From assembly GCA_021030915.1 (NCBI GenBank), contig JAGEMR010000127.1:1-64000 (forward strand): 64,000 nucleotides of DNA, given 5' to 3'. The translations under genes and the position numbers were made by a program. Shown piece after piece: positions 46,976 through 59,529 of this stretch (position 1 is its first letter; every line of letters starts with the position of its first letter). Source of the DNA: Astrothelium macrocarpum. Its lineage: Eukaryota > Ascomycota > Dothideomycetes > Trypetheliales > Trypetheliaceae. A model generated the notes under the pieces. That model was not told the DNA's origin and made no database searches. It saw only the letters and a program-made list of their open reading frames with translations.

Positions 46976-48253
46976 CTCTGTTGCTCCTTTGCTTGATGGG
47001 TAGAGAAAGGCACGGATTGGGGTTGGTCGCAATGCAAAGAGTGGCAGGTTTTGCCGAGCTAGCTTGCTCTGCAAACGACTTTTTTCAAACCCGTTTTCGT
47101 TCTTGAAGCGTGCTCTGAGATATCATGGTGATGTTCAAGCTTGACATGCTGTCTGATCCGTGAAACTGCAAAGGCCAAGACTCATCAGCTTTGTATTCAT
47201 TGACGCTGTCGCAGAACAAGACCTTGAGATGGAGAAGACCCATTCTCCGCCAGACACGAACGAATTTTGAGTTGTGTGCCCGAACTACTGTTAAGGTCTG
47301 CGGAATCTCATCGACTTCTACAAACGACGTAGGCTTTGCTTAGTATTCCTACCGAGAAAGGAAAATACGTAGACGATGCTTCGCTAAATAACATTACTTG
47401 ATCTATTCTAAATTTTACTATATAGTCAACAGCCAACCCTGCAATCCAGAAATAAAGGGATTTATTCCAGCAGCTATGCTCTTTCTCTTTCTTTGTTTTG
47501 TAATGTTTCTCAAGACTGGGTGTTGTTCTTCCGTTTCCCCTGCTCATCAATTGGCCATCTTATCAACGGCAAACAAGCTCATACTCTATCACCTTATTTG
47601 AGTCCTTCACTTTTTTCAACCACGCTCTGGTGTTGTCTCTTATTTGATCAATCCTGACTTCATACATTTTCGGAAAATTTGAGACCTTTCGTGACCATTG
47701 AACTAAGAGTCTAATTTCTTATGTACAGGTATAATTCGAGCCATCCTTTCAGAAGAGGCAGGCTAAACAGTTGTCTATTTACCCTAGACCAACGCCTGGC
47801 GCACTCAAGAACTTCCCTGGCCATTCCAACTCCGTAGACCTATAGAACTGCAATGCTTGTCAATGTCCCCTGAGGGGGATATAAAAAACACGATTTTCAT
47901 CATGACTCCGATCTGGAATACAAGGTATGTACCTCTAACGTCTCAATCCATATGCACAGTCGCAGGGTCAAGTTCTCCTGCTTGCAAGTTCAATTAGATG
48001 AACCCCCGATTAATGGCTCATCGTCATCGCCATAGCTCATATCGCTGGTAAAATCATGGTTGCGCGGTCGATCGCTAGGTGCATACCAAGCAGCTCCATG
48101 ACGCGGGGAACGTCTAACGTCATGAGAGCCGCATTCGAGGCAGGTGTAACGACCTGTGTCGGAGAAGAAGTATGCCCTAACAAGGTGAATTGCTATACGG
48201 AGAGCAAAGAAAGCATGGATAAGACTATAACAAGGTTAGCGCGGTGCTTTATG
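46976..48253. other. Intergenic upstream of cyclin gene
   Basis: This 1.3-kb stretch should contain the cyclin promoter on its left side. Only short open frames without motifs are present. No RNA gene was seen. Confidence 0.45.
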
Positions 48254-48933
48254 CTATTGTGGATATGTAGGTAGATGGACATCTTTGGGCTGACATAAAA
48301 TCATGCTAAAAGCTCCAGATTGAACTCGTAAAGCATTTAGAAAGGAGCAAGCAAAATAGCAAGAGTACGATTGTGATGTACGATCGAAATGTAGGTGCCT
48401 GAAGGAGAGAGATGCAAAGAAAAACACGTACATAACGACGAGCAATGGCATCGTACTATATGTGGCAAGCACAATAGTAGAGGGATATCGATGCCAATAC
48501 CAGCTTCCCACAAAATTTCTGGCGAACATGATGAGATGCATCAATGCCATGGTGAAAAGCAAGAGGTCGGGCCATAGTAGTAGATAATTTGCTGATTGCT
48601 TTCCTCGATTATTACATGAAAAAAGTAGATAGGCTGAGAACATGGCCGACAATCCAAGCTAAACACGACAAAGTTAGCAATCAGTAAATCATAGCACGTG
48701 ATCAGTGAAACGAATATGGGACGTCACGTGGTTTGACGCGTCAAGACGGCCGGTGTTGCTGGACGTACCGGTACGAAGCCTAGATACTGTAGGGCGCGTC
48801 CGACCGGCGCAACCGAATCACATATAGGAAATAACACTATGGCGGGGAACAGGGCGAGAAGGCAGATCCATCTCAGCGGTTTGTCGGCAGAGGGAATGCT
48901 GCCGGTAAGGCCCAACTGGTCTCCGCTAATCAT
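48254..48933 (-). CDS. Putative small membrane protein, unknown function
   Basis: The model is exons 48933-48769 and 48658-48254, giving 189 aa. The 110-nt phase-0 intron uses a GTACGT donor. Exon 1 has one hydrophobic segment (ICLLALFPAIVLFPIC). Exon 2 adds at least three (LGLSAMFSAYLLFSC, LLLFTMALMHLIMFA, TYSTMPLLVVMYVFFFA). The pattern and codon continuity support a real membrane protein, but I recognise no family. The 3' end is uncertain: a second donor (GTACGT within VVMYV) and an acceptor 33 nt later exist, but that intron would be unusually short. A cryptic or decayed gene is also possible. Confidence 0.45.
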
Positions 48934-50907
48934 GGCGAATGTTTCTCAGGGGGAGGGGAAGGTGGCTCGAATCGATCAAGTGGCCGGCGTGTACCGTAGA
49001 ATTTGACTATTGGAAGCCTCTCGATGCCGTCCACAGATTGACTCAGAACCGGAAAGGTGACGAAAATGCGTCTGTCGTGTATATGAAGAAGATGAGGTGG
49101 CGTTGGCTGTCAGTGTCCAGTTGTGAGCTGGCTGGGGGAGGCCAAGGTGAACGGGAGCGCTCAGGGCAGCTGGCGCAGCAAACAAAGCCCTGTCCCTCTC
49201 CTCTCACGCTCACCAGCCAAATTTCAGCTAGAATGGCGGCCTGGGCCGTGGCGGAAGGTTATGCGTTTGTTTTGACGAATCCACAAGCTCCTAGCGCTCG
49301 CCAGGCATGCCACAATTTGCCCGGCGCAGCCCCTCAAAAGGGGCTGTGGATCCCAGTCAGAACCGATTTCCATCAAAACAGCCAATTAGTCTTCGCGACT
49401 CAGTACCTCATCTCAGCGAGAGTTGCAGTGATCACGTCGTTTTGACTATCTAAGGCACCTGGTCCGCGCGATGTTGAGAAGGCTGGTCCTTAGGTGGAGT
49501 GCGGCACCATCTCTCGCCATTCTAGATTTTGTTTCGACACCCTGTAGCCGAACACCCCAAGCCATGGATCAATTAGTGGAAGCGTCAGTCAGCGCCACGC
49601 CAAGCAACTTTCCAGCCGTTTCAGCCCCATGTGCGAATCATCTGTCAAAGCGGCGCCATCTTCTTCGCCATACCTCCCTTGCCATTACGGCGGAGTCCTT
49701 TTGCCAACGCACCCCTCAGGCTTGGTGGAAAATCAGCCAGACGTCTTCTCTCGCTGTACACTCTATCAATGAAGGTTTATCTTGTGAGACCCAATCCTGC
49801 AAGTCGTCGGAAAGCACCGAAACGCAATTGATTGATAAAAGTCAATCCACACGCTTCAATACGGGTTATTTTCAAAGCACCACTTGCAGCGCGCCAGCCA
49901 ACATGGCATTTCCGGCGTGTCCGGATTGGTGGCACTGCCTCCGATACCCGATTGTGGCTGCATCACCTCCGCAGGTTGGCAGGTGGAGTAGGTAGGACAG
50001 CGGGATCCTCAACGTTTCTCTCGAAACAAACCTTGAGTGAAAATCATCTAATCTTTTGTCATTGTGACCGGAAAAAAAAAAGCCGTTTAGTAACCAATCA
50101 GTATCGAAAGCTGATGGCTGGAATTGTGAAGATGCTCAGTGATTCCCATGCACTGCAACAGGTCAGCTCGGGAAGCTCATTGAGTACCAGAGCATGTCCC
50201 AAATCACTCAAAAAGACTCCTGATTCCCACTATTCTTCTTATGCTTTCATCTCTCTTCATAACTGACCCACAAGATCAGCATCGAGATTGGACCCACTTG
50301 AAAATCTGCAAAACTTTGACGCTACCCTTGGCAATTCAATTCTAAGCTCAGTCAGACAGGCAGATGGTGACCTGTGGAGTCTGCACACTCGTCCCGAACG
50401 CATCGCGATAATATTCTCGCCATTATGGGGATCCCGGTTGTCATACAGATAGTGGGTCTGCTCTTCTTTGTTACCATCGTTCACTCTCGCAAATGCCGAA
50501 GGCCCCGCAGCGAGGCAATCTGACAGCTGCTGTGCAACCACCAAAAGCGGGACAAATCTGCATTGAAAATCATAGGAAACAATGCCGTGGAGTAGGTCTT
50601 ACGCGAAGGAAAAGAGCTGAGAGGCTAAGCGTAGTAAGGTGTTGAAGCATGCACCGGAAACGACTGGGAAGCCTTGGAGAAGGAACAATGTACAAAGGCC
50701 AGGTGGAAACTATTGCTTGGTCTGCACGGAAATTCGGCATCAAGATCTCAAAATTGAATGAAACGTAGGAAAAAGGAAATTGGATGGCAGTTGAGGCATG
50801 ACTACATTGGATCACAAAAGGTAAGTACTTCCGGCAATAAAGGCACAACTACACTGGATTGTCGAACGTAAGTATCTCCGGTGGTAGTGTCACAGGAAGA
50901 TATTAAT
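48934..50907. other. Intergenic, no recognisable gene
   Basis: This 2-kb stretch has several open frames on both strands (up to 174 aa, 49471-49995 plus). They are low in conserved-looking composition and have no motif. The left part should carry the promoter of the membrane-protein gene and the right part the 3' end of the sugar transporter. Confidence 0.4.
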
Positions 50908-53070
50908 CTATTCTTGATTTTCTCCGTCATCTTCATCAGGCTTCGCAATCGCCGTTCTTAGTGCACCATCGTCGTCCATTTCTTCTTCCCTGTCTTCTGT
51001 TACGATCAGTTCCACCAGCTGTCCCTTAATTCCGAATAGCCGGGACATTTCCTCCAACGACCTTCCCCTTGTTTCTATCATGGCATATCGTACAAACAGC
51101 AGCGCTCCCACGCAGATAAATGCATAGATGATATACAACCCCCACCCGATCTTCTCCTCCACCACTGGGCTAGCCTGCGCAACAATCCAGCAGGCCGCCC
51201 ACAAACTCATTGTACTTAATGCGCTTCCCTTGGCCCGCATTCCAAGCGGGAAGATTTCCGCCGCATAAGTCCAGCTCCCCACGCCCCAACTGATGTTGAA
51301 AAAAACATAGAATAGATAAGGAAAGGCGATGATTGTGAAGTTAGTGGGGTCGCCAGGGTGGCGCTCAGCGTGGGATTGGAGGACGGTAATGCCGAGCATG
51401 GAGATCATCATACCGAGCGTGCCAATCTGAAGCCAGGTGCGACGACCTAGACGGTCAAAAACGAAGATCGGTATCCATGACGTGGCAAATAAAACGATAC
51501 CGACGCCCGTGGTGGCGAGGTTCCGAGCCGTTGGGTCCTGGATACCACCCTTCTCGAACAAAGTCGGCTGGTGGGACAAGAAACAAAAAAGTTAGCTGCA
51601 AGGCTCTATAAAACTCAAGGCAAAGATACGGGGTCGGCCGAACTTCGGAAAGTCCCCCGGTCTTCGGGTCGAAGGGGAAAGTGAGAAGCAAGATGAAACG
51701 GGGAGGGGAAGAATGCAACATTGCGGTGCCCAAAACCTACGGTGTAGTACAGAATGGAATTCGTTCCTGTGATCTGCTGAAAGAATTGCACTCCCATCCC
51801 CAGCAGAGTCACCCTACGCACGGGACTCTTGAACATATCGCCCCACCCCACGCTCGTCCCACTCCCCCGCCGCAGCTCCACCTCCATCTCCCTCAGCTCC
51901 TCCTCCGCCCTGGCACTCCCATGCAAGCGCGTCAGCACTTCGCGCGCACACTCCGGCCGGCCCTGCGCCACCAACCAGCGCGGAGTGGGCGGCACCCAGC
52001 TCCAGCCGCCCAACATTAGCACTACCGCCGGGACTATTTGGATGCCCACCGGCACGCGCCACCAACCCGACCCCTCCACGGCACGGGCAAACCCCGCATC
52101 CGCAGCCATGGCGGCCAGCTCGCCTGCGCAGAGCACCGTCTGCTCCAGCGCGACCACACGACCCCGCCAAGCCGGCGGCGCGATCTCCGCGATGTAGAGC
52201 GGAGCGGCGCCCGAGGCGGTGCCAACACCAATGCCGAGGATCACACGGCCGAGGATGAAGGGCGGGAGGGAAGAAGCGAGGGCTTGAAGGCTGGCGCCGA
52301 CAATACAGACAAGCGAGGCTAGGGAGAGGGTACGCTCGCGACCGAGGGGGTCGGCGACGGCGCCAAGAGCTAGGGCGCCAAGGAGGCAGCCGATGTCATA
52401 GAGGGACAGGACGGCGCCGGTGATCCCTTTGCGGGGGGGAAACAGTTACGTGAGCTTGGACTTGCAAAACAGGTAATGGTATGGGTAGACGGGGTTTGAG
52501 TGGTTCAATGTGGACGCGAAATAAGGGGGAGGGGTGATGGTAGAAAGTCGGTGTAGTTTGGACTGAAAGTTTAAGATAGAGTTTTTTCCTTTTTTCTTTC
52601 CAATCTTCAATAAACTTCAAAAATAGAATTGACAGGAAATCGATTAAGTTTCGAGAATACGAGAGGCTTTTTGGAGAGAGGGGGGGAAATCCTTAGAGCA
52701 AGTGAAGCGGTAGCATACATGAATTCTTGGGACGCATCAAGTCTTTCCATCTCGTATCGGCTACAATTACTCCCATGACCCCCTGGTCATATCCGAAGAG
52801 CAGAGCCCCAAGCGACACGAAGGCCGTTAATAGATAGACATATCTGTCATTAGGTGGTCGCACATGGCCATCCCAGAGATGCGGCGACGGTTGCAGGGGC
52901 TTTGTTTGCTTGAGCCTGGAAAGGATGTCAACGCTACGACTTGGGCCAAACCGATTCCCGGTAGAACTGCCGAGTATTGACGAGCGGCTAGCCGACTCGG
53001 GCTCGCCGTTATCGATGCCGGCATCGTTGCTGGGAAGATTTGTGTATTTGACGTGGTGGCTTGGTTGCAT
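50908..53070 (-). CDS. MFS sugar-porter family transporter
   Basis: The model is exons 53070-52719, 52426-51741 and 51567-50908, giving 565 aa. The introns of 292 and 173 nt are long for this window. The cytoplasmic N-terminus is about 80 residues. The signatures are FVSLGALLFGYDQGVMG (TM1), SWITGAVLSLYDIGC after splicing, GIGVGTASGAAPLYIAEIAP (sugar-porter motif 2), WVPPTPRWLV in place of the usual PESPRWL, QFFQQITGTNSILYYTPTLF, DRLGRRTW and IETRGRSLEEM in place of PETRGRSLEE. It has twelve predicted membrane segments and an acidic C-terminus. It would import a sugar or related polyol with protons at the plasma membrane. It lies 425 bp from the 3' end of a Zn2Cys6 regulator on the same strand. 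The start is the first ATG in frame. Confidence 0.92.
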
Positions 53071-53495
53071 GGTTACCAAGAGACTGGATAGTCGTCCAAG
53101 AGGATTCCAGCCCGCGCTTAGACTGGGTGATACTGAGTAAGAGACGTGTCAGTGGCGAGGCGAGCTAGAAAACGCTCGGTGATGGTGAGTGTCGGAACAT
53201 CTCTTGACCGAGGTGGTTCGCCCGTCATTACCCCAGAAAGTTGGGAGGTGTGCAAGGGAGGAGGCATCATTGGGTGTCAACACGATGCAGCGCGGAAATG
53301 CGGGGTGCGGCCCGAGGGATATTAATCAGGGGGTCCTAGTCCTTGTAGTCCAGGCCACGCCTCACCCACGTTTCGAGGGAATGTCTAGCGATGAGCCTCG
53401 GCATGCTCCGAGTACTGCAGAATCGACTGTCATTAACTCTGCTGAACACATTGAGAAACGCCCTCCAAAAAAGGAACGAACGAAAGACTTTTCCC
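53071..53495. promoter_or_regulatory. Transporter promoter region
   Basis: This 425-bp gap lies between the regulator stop codon and the transporter start, both on the minus strand. It should hold the transporter promoter. No specific site can be assigned by eye. Confidence 0.4.
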
Positions 53496-55134
53496 CTAGT
53501 TTGGCTTGGGCCTTACAACCCGTTGCCAGGATTCCTGTAGCCGTTTTTGCGCCGAGTCCGTAGGCCATCCATACGCCTGCTCCGTAATCACCAAAACATT
53601 GAACAACTCCTCTTGCTCCGCGCTGTCGTCAAACAAATCACCGCACATGGCAATCGCCATCGAAGCAACTAACATTGCAGCTGGCGTACTGCGGTTCGAG
53701 ACGGCGATCCCCGCCATCACGCGCACCGTGCCTCTCGCCTGCTCGAAAGCACCACTCTCCGCCTGCCGGTACGTTGGGCCCATCCGCGGAAGCCCAGGGT
53801 CATGAATCACAAGTAAAAGATGGGCCAGGGAATTGTACATGTGGCCCATCACATGCCAATCGGCGAGGAATTTGATGGTGGGAAGGCGGCCGTCATCGGT
53901 CATTTCTGAGTAGAATGGATCAAACGAGGGGGGCTTGTCGGTCCTCCAGTCTTCGTTCTTGTGTCTGAGCATCTGGTAGGCGTCGTTCTTGTTGGGAAGT
54001 TTGCCATAAGCAAACTGCAAAACATCGCCGCACAGTAGAACGGCGCAATTAGCCCAGTAGCCTTCGTCGGCATCCGGCATTGCTGAGATGCTCGCCGCCC
54101 TGGTTCTCGCCGGGGGGTATTCCATGTTGATACGAGTAAGCTGCATCGGTCTGTGCGATGTCAGAGCCATATAAATATCCTGTCGATAAGCAGCCCAATG
54201 ACCCGCTTCGCGGAGACCAGACCCATTATGCATCTGATGAAACTGGTGCTCCTGAGCGCGCACAATTGCCTGTGTACCGTGCAAATGGTAGTGCAGGTCA
54301 TCTCCGGTGATGGGCACGTCCAGTTCTTCGAGGAATCGTAGGATGACGGTCGCTGCGAGCAAGGAGTCATCTGCAACGGCGGTGCGATCTGCCAATGCGG
54401 GAATCAGCTGTTTGCAGCACCGGGCGTAATGGAAATCAGCGACCAGCGGGTCAAAATGCTCTGTTCGACTCAGATGTCGTGCTGACACTGCCAGCACGGC
54501 ATAAGCAAGCGTGCTGTTCCGGCGTGCTCGCTGCGGAACGACGAGCGCAAAATGGCGGTTTGGGTCGCAAAAGTCAAAGTAGTGAGCAACGTTGTCGACA
54601 AAATGCCGGATCAGCTGCGCGTCTTGCGCAGTGTTGATCGGCCAGGGCGATTCTTTGATGGTCGGCGTCAAGGGTGTTCTGGGGATGTTTTCAGTGATGG
54701 CCTCCCGTGGAAGGAAATTTTCCACGTTCACCGTCGTACTCGACTCGTTTGTCGGACTGTATAACCGCGATGCCTGTCGCTGGAGTTTTGGCACTGGCCC
54801 CGCGTACTCGTCCTCGAGTGCCGGGGTTTCGTCGACGAAGTCGACACGATGCGGTAAGCCTAGCCAGACCTGGAACTTCGGAAAGGGTTGTGAATCGGCG
54901 TGAGAAGTTCTGAAGCGATACTGAGTGGGCCGAATGCAGTCCCGTCCGGCGCGGGCACACCGGCGACAAGTTGGCAGTTCGTCATCGCCTGGTAAAGCCC
55001 TAATTAGACGGGCACGCTACCATTCGGAACCGACAGACTTACATTTATAGTGGTAGATCCGGCAAGCGTCGCTGTCCCCATGATTAGTGGTCGATCTTTG
55101 TAGCGGTGGAACAGTCAGAGTCTTACCAGGACAT
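53496..55134 (-). CDS. Zn2Cys6 transcription factor with 8-nt first exon
   Basis: Three exons (minus strand): 55134-55127, 55071-55043 and 54988-53496, giving 509 aa. The first coding exon is only 8 nt (ATG TCC TG). The zinc cluster is completed by two splices: TG|C gives Cys3 and T|GC gives Cys13. The result, MSCDACRIYHYKCDDELPTC and on, has Cys 3, 6, 13, 20, 23 and 30 with perfect C-x2-C-x6-C-x6-C-x2-C-x6-C spacing, which strongly supports the model. The rest has a fungal transcription-factor regulatory domain (LAYAVLAVSARHLSR, WAAYRQDIYMAL). It sits between the sugar porter and a divergent dioxygenase-like gene and may regulate both, by position only. Confidence 0.88.
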
Positions 55135-55715
55135 CAGAGATAGGGGCTAGGACTTTGCGCGGCACGGTTCTTTGGATCTCCTTCCAAGAATCGGGGGCCC
55201 ATGCCCCTTTTGTCCCCGCCCCGACGAATTACTCCGCTATCTGCAAGGACGTGATACCTACGCACGACAACATGGGTGGAGGCAAACTTTCTTCGTTTAG
55301 GAGCAATGGATGCTCTGCACTCCTGGCCCCACGCTGGCCGGCCACGGCAGCGAGCCGGCCGATCTTCCCGTGGCTGGATCTAAGGAGACGCCGCAATTGG
55401 AGGGCAATTAACTCCCATTCGACTGCAAGGCGACGCCGTCATTCGTCGAGACCGTCCACGAGGTAGCCCGCCCTCTTTATGTTTGCCTTTCTATGCTAGG
55501 TAATTTTTTAGACTCTTGTATTACTTCTCTAGAACAGACCTGTGACACCGCCAAGATGGTAGGACAAGATAAATTCTTGGATACTTATCAAACGGCGGCG
55601 TTCGTCTTCAGCAGGAGCAGTGCGCTTTCATTCCTTATCTCTGGTCGAATCTCCTTTGCGCGGCTGGTTGTCAGAGCAATTCGTTACAAGTATTCATACA
55701 GATAATATATGTTTA
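55135..55715. promoter_or_regulatory. Shared divergent promoter, regulator and dioxygenase
   Basis: This 581-bp gap separates two divergent start codons. It contains CGG/CCG-rich patches near 55330-55440, such as could bind Zn2Cys6 proteins. No exact operator can be assigned. Confidence 0.45.
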
Positions 55716-56780
55716 ATGAAAATGCCACCCGCCAAGAAACCTGCCGCGTCTAGCCCGCCAACTAGTTGCCACGAAACGAATCTATTTGTGAACGATGGTC
55801 AGCTCTGCCCTTCTCAGGTCGGCCTTTTGAAAGCTTCCTCTCCCAATCTCCCGATCACCGAGCTTCGTCAGAGGTTCGAGGAAGATGGCTACCTTTTCGT
55901 CAAAGGCCTCATCCCCAGGCCTGTAGTGCAAAAAGCTCGGGAGGAATATTTTAATTTCCTCGCCCCATCCGGCCTCCTCAAGCCAGGCACTCGACATGTT
56001 GACGGGATCTTTGACTCCTCAAAAGACCGGTCCCAGTTCCCTGGTATCGGTGCTGGGGCTGCAGGAGCCAACGGACATCCCGGCTCGCATGCGGCAATCT
56101 TTGTCGACCGCGCACTAGAGGCACACTATCAGTCGTGGTATGCCGAAGACTTTTGCAAACATCCGGTCTTGAAGGAATTCGTTGCCAAATTGACAGGATG
56201 GGGAACGAAAACAACCGCTTTCACCAGAACATTATTGAGGAACAACGTTCCTGGGAACAAGGCAATTGGCGTGCACTACGATCAAATCTTCCTCAGATAC
56301 GGGGAACCTACTAGTGTCACGGCATGGGTGCCAATCGGAGACGTCAAATTGAATGGTGGCGGTTTGATATACCTTGAGAAAGGCCACACGCTCGGCATTG
56401 AGCAAGAAGCCAAATTTACCAAAGAAGCCAAAGCATCCGGTTTGACCGAAGAAGAAGCGAAGAGTGCATTCAATCAGAACATGATGAGCACCGGCCTACT
56501 ATCCGAAGGGCCACGAGAGTTCTCACAAAGGTTCGACAGAAAATGGCTGGTTGCGGAGTTCGAAGCTGGAGATGTTGTACTTCATAATCCATTTGCGATT
56601 CATGCGTCAACAATCAATCACGACCCAGATAATGTCATCCGTCTGGCAACGGATTTGCGATTTGTGGATTCGTCTCGTCCCTGGGATACGGTTAGAAGGT
56701 CAATATTCCACTTAATTGAAAGCTTGCTGATCATGCTATAGCGATGGTCGAAACACTATACCCTTGATGACGGCGTTTGA
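55716..56780 (+). CDS. Phytanoyl-CoA dioxygenase family protein
   Basis: The model is exons 55716-56690 and 56742-56780, giving 337 aa. The 51-nt phase-0 intron restores the expected tail WDTRWSKHYTLDDGV. The Fe(II)/2-oxoglutarate fold is supported by RFEEDGYLFVKGLI, the metal pair in GVHYDQ (His and Asp near 187 and 189), VTAWVPIGDV, GGGLIYLEKGH, the distal His in NPFAIHAS (about 297) and the 2-oxoglutarate Arg in VIRLATDLRF. Such enzymes hydroxylate small organic substrates, and the specific substrate is not evident. It is divergent from the Zn2Cys6 gene, next to a sugar porter. A second ATG two codons in is an equally good start. The protein looks complete, without a peroxisomal SKL tail. 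Confidence 0.9.
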
Positions 56781-57460
56781 TATCGGGCTAGCCAGAATAC
56801 TAGAATACCAGACTGCAATTAACAAGAGGTCACTTGGGTTTTAGAAATAATACTCATTGTCGCGTTCATGATACCATGCGGCTAGATTTCATTCTCCTTT
56901 TCTTCTCTCCACACAATCACATACTTAGCCGGCCCATTCTTTTGGGTCTTCCTCTATTTTATTTCTCATAAACTCGAGTTGATGGAGTCTGGAGTTTGGA
57001 CAGCATTACAAGCAGACTTATGTGAAGCGCATCTCCAAGATAGCTTCATTTGTGATCAATTGATGAGCAACAGGATGCAGAAAATTAGTGTCGCAGAGAG
57101 AACGTTTCCTAACGACTTTTTCATCTATCAATACTCAGTATCTAAAGGAATAAATTTAACGGAGCATTCTCATGGAAAACACTTACGAAAATCTCTAGCA
57201 TCTTGATGGATAAGCGAATCCTCTACTGACCTTGCTTTTTGATATCTGTGCAAGTTGTGCTCGACTTACGGCGCCATCTGTTTACTAGAGTGATGTCGAG
57301 CTTATGATATCGACAGCTATCCAGCGGTGCGACTGAAGTTTACGAGCGTCATCACATTCCTGTTTACGCTTGACAAGCGTGAACGAGTTGTGAAATTGCT
57401 CCGATTGAAAGCACGACGCCTCATAAGAATACATTTCTACTTTTTGGAAACGACCCAGCA
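56781..57460. other. 3' regions of convergent genes
   Basis: This 680-bp gap lies between the dioxygenase and SRP68 stop codons. It is A/T-leaning, with a 75-aa open frame (56979-57206) that shows no motif. No gene is called. Confidence 0.5.
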
Positions 57461-59529
57461 TCACCTACCAAACCCGAACCAACCTTTCCTCACAGGCTTT
57501 TGTTCAGTGGGCTTTGTTGCTGCGTCCGGCGCTATCGCTGCGTTGCCGTTTGCCACTTGCGCTGCATCCCGTCCTGGATAATCAATGTAGTTGAAAGCAA
57601 CATCTAAGAATATTGGTTTCACCGGTACCGGCTGAAGCTTCGGCGGATAATTGACTAAGCGACTTAGATCGAGGTTTGTGCCCAAGGGAGGATATTCCGT
57701 CAAACGCTGAACAATGGGTGGTATGTATGCCTGAGTTTGTTCATACGTTTGAGCGGCGTCCGAAGAGATTTGTTGGAGTTCAGTCATGGACTGGAAACGA
57801 TGCATAAGAGCAGCTACTGCATCTCTAGTAGCTTCAGAGGATTGCCTAGAAATTTCGAGAGTAGGTGCTACAGTGCTTGTCGAAGATGATTGTGAAGATA
57901 GTAATGTCGCATTGCTTGTCAAAAGGTCGTAAGCGCGTGCGGTGAGAGCAAGCGAATCGGCATGTACTGCATTCAGGTGATGCGAATAGGCAACGTTGAG
58001 ACATCTGCGATTTTTAACATCTTCGACGTAATCCAGAATATTCTCAATAAGACCTACCTCAAAGCTCGAAAGTAAGATTTCTTGGCTTCAAGTTCCTTCA
58101 TGAAATCCTTATCGCGAGCGGCACCTCGGAGCTCTTTTACCGAATCAATACTTTGCAGTATCGAGTCAAACAGGGTGACTCTATCCCGCAATCTAGCCAA
58201 TTTTTTCCCATTACTTTCTGGCCTCTCGAAGCCTTGCCTACCAGCTGCGCTATGGTTTCCTGCAATTCTCGAAAGTTCATTTGAGAAGAACAGGCCATCA
58301 TCAGAGCCAATAAGCATACGATTCCGGCCAACTCGCCAGCCAACTAATGCATAATTGACCGCAAGATCAGTCACGCGAAGATCTTGCATTCTCACATCGC
58401 CTTCCGCGACTCCTTCTCGCTCCAAGTCTTCGATTGCTCGACGAGTTGCGTCAACGGTGTCTTGACTGGAAATCAGCACGTCATCATATGCTGTTGCAAG
58501 TTCCTGTCGACTTCTTTCCCGATTTTCGGGAGAGCTTAGAAACGATTCCAGACCAATCGCTGCAGTCTCAACAGCAGCAAGGCTTTGGCCTATCGACGCG
58601 TCGGCAATATTTGCAACTCGCGATCTCCACGTGATGCTGTTTGGTCCAGTCTCGTTCTCGGCAGTCTCTCCTAAGTCAAGGTTATCAAGATTTGCAAAGT
58701 AATATGATAAAAGGATTCGTACCTTTCCCTGGACCCTCCTCCGACAAGATATTCGAATCGAACTTAGTAACTATCAATGCAATATCCGAGCGATCTGAGG
58801 GAAAATATTGCCGCGCAACGGTCGCAATCGCGGTACTGCGTGATATTTGTAACTTATAAGCAGCATACCGTATGCTTGGATCAACAGTACCACCCAGAAC
58901 TTCCTTGAAAAGGTCCTTTTTCGTCTTGCGCAAGAGAGACTGATAGATGACTCTGGCTTTGGAGTTTTCCACTAAACATTCTCGCCAGCTATTCACATGA
59001 TCCTCCTCAGAAATATGATCTCGCTCAAAATGCTGCGAGGCGCACAATACAGAGCAGTATGCTTCGGCTTCAAGAAGATCTATTTCAGTGGATCGAGTGA
59101 CACTAGTTTGTCTTAGTAATTCGACCAGCTTTTTAGATTGCTGGGAAGCTTTGTTCAGTCTAGACAACATGTGGCTTCGCGCGTTTCCTGTAATTCCTTT
59201 ACTGGCTTGATCTTCTATATGAGTTGACCGTAGGTGCATGGCATGTGCCCATGCACGCTCGGAAATAAGAAGTAAAAGATGAACGAATCTTCACTAATAT
59301 CAACAGATGTTTGAGAACCCGCCACGATGCTTGCTTACTCATGGTTCGTTCCAATGTTTTCAGCAGTAATGATGGCCTTGCTATCAAATTTGGCATTCTT
59401 TGGTGTGGATCTACCTAACTTCTTGCGTAATGCAGAGAGCCTGCGGGTTAATTGGACCCGATAAGTATTGTAGTTTCCGATGGCCAGAGCAGCATCTCTA
59501 TCGTGGAAGATGAAGTTTGTAATGTCCAT
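57461..59529 (-). CDS. SRP68: Signal recognition particle subunit SRP68
   Basis: Four exons (minus strand): 59529-59339, 59288-58723, 58670-58058 and 58004-57461, giving 637 aa. The introns are 50-53 nt. The N-terminus MDITNFIFHDRDAALAIGNY, then YRVQLTRRLSALRKKLG, is the conserved SRP68 start. Splicing joins NHE to FVHLLLLISERAWAHAMHLR, a second hallmark. ITWRSRVANI and the helical repeats of the middle follow, and the tail is Pro-rich and ends KGWFGFGR. SRP68 pairs with SRP72 and binds 7SL RNA in the cytosol as part of the particle that targets secretory proteins to the ER. The length fits fungal orthologues. It is divergent from the PPR gene. Confidence 0.93.

Noticed and set aside
49471..49995. 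174-aa plus-strand open frame
   Set aside because: Low-complexity Ser/Pro/Thr composition with no motif or splice support.
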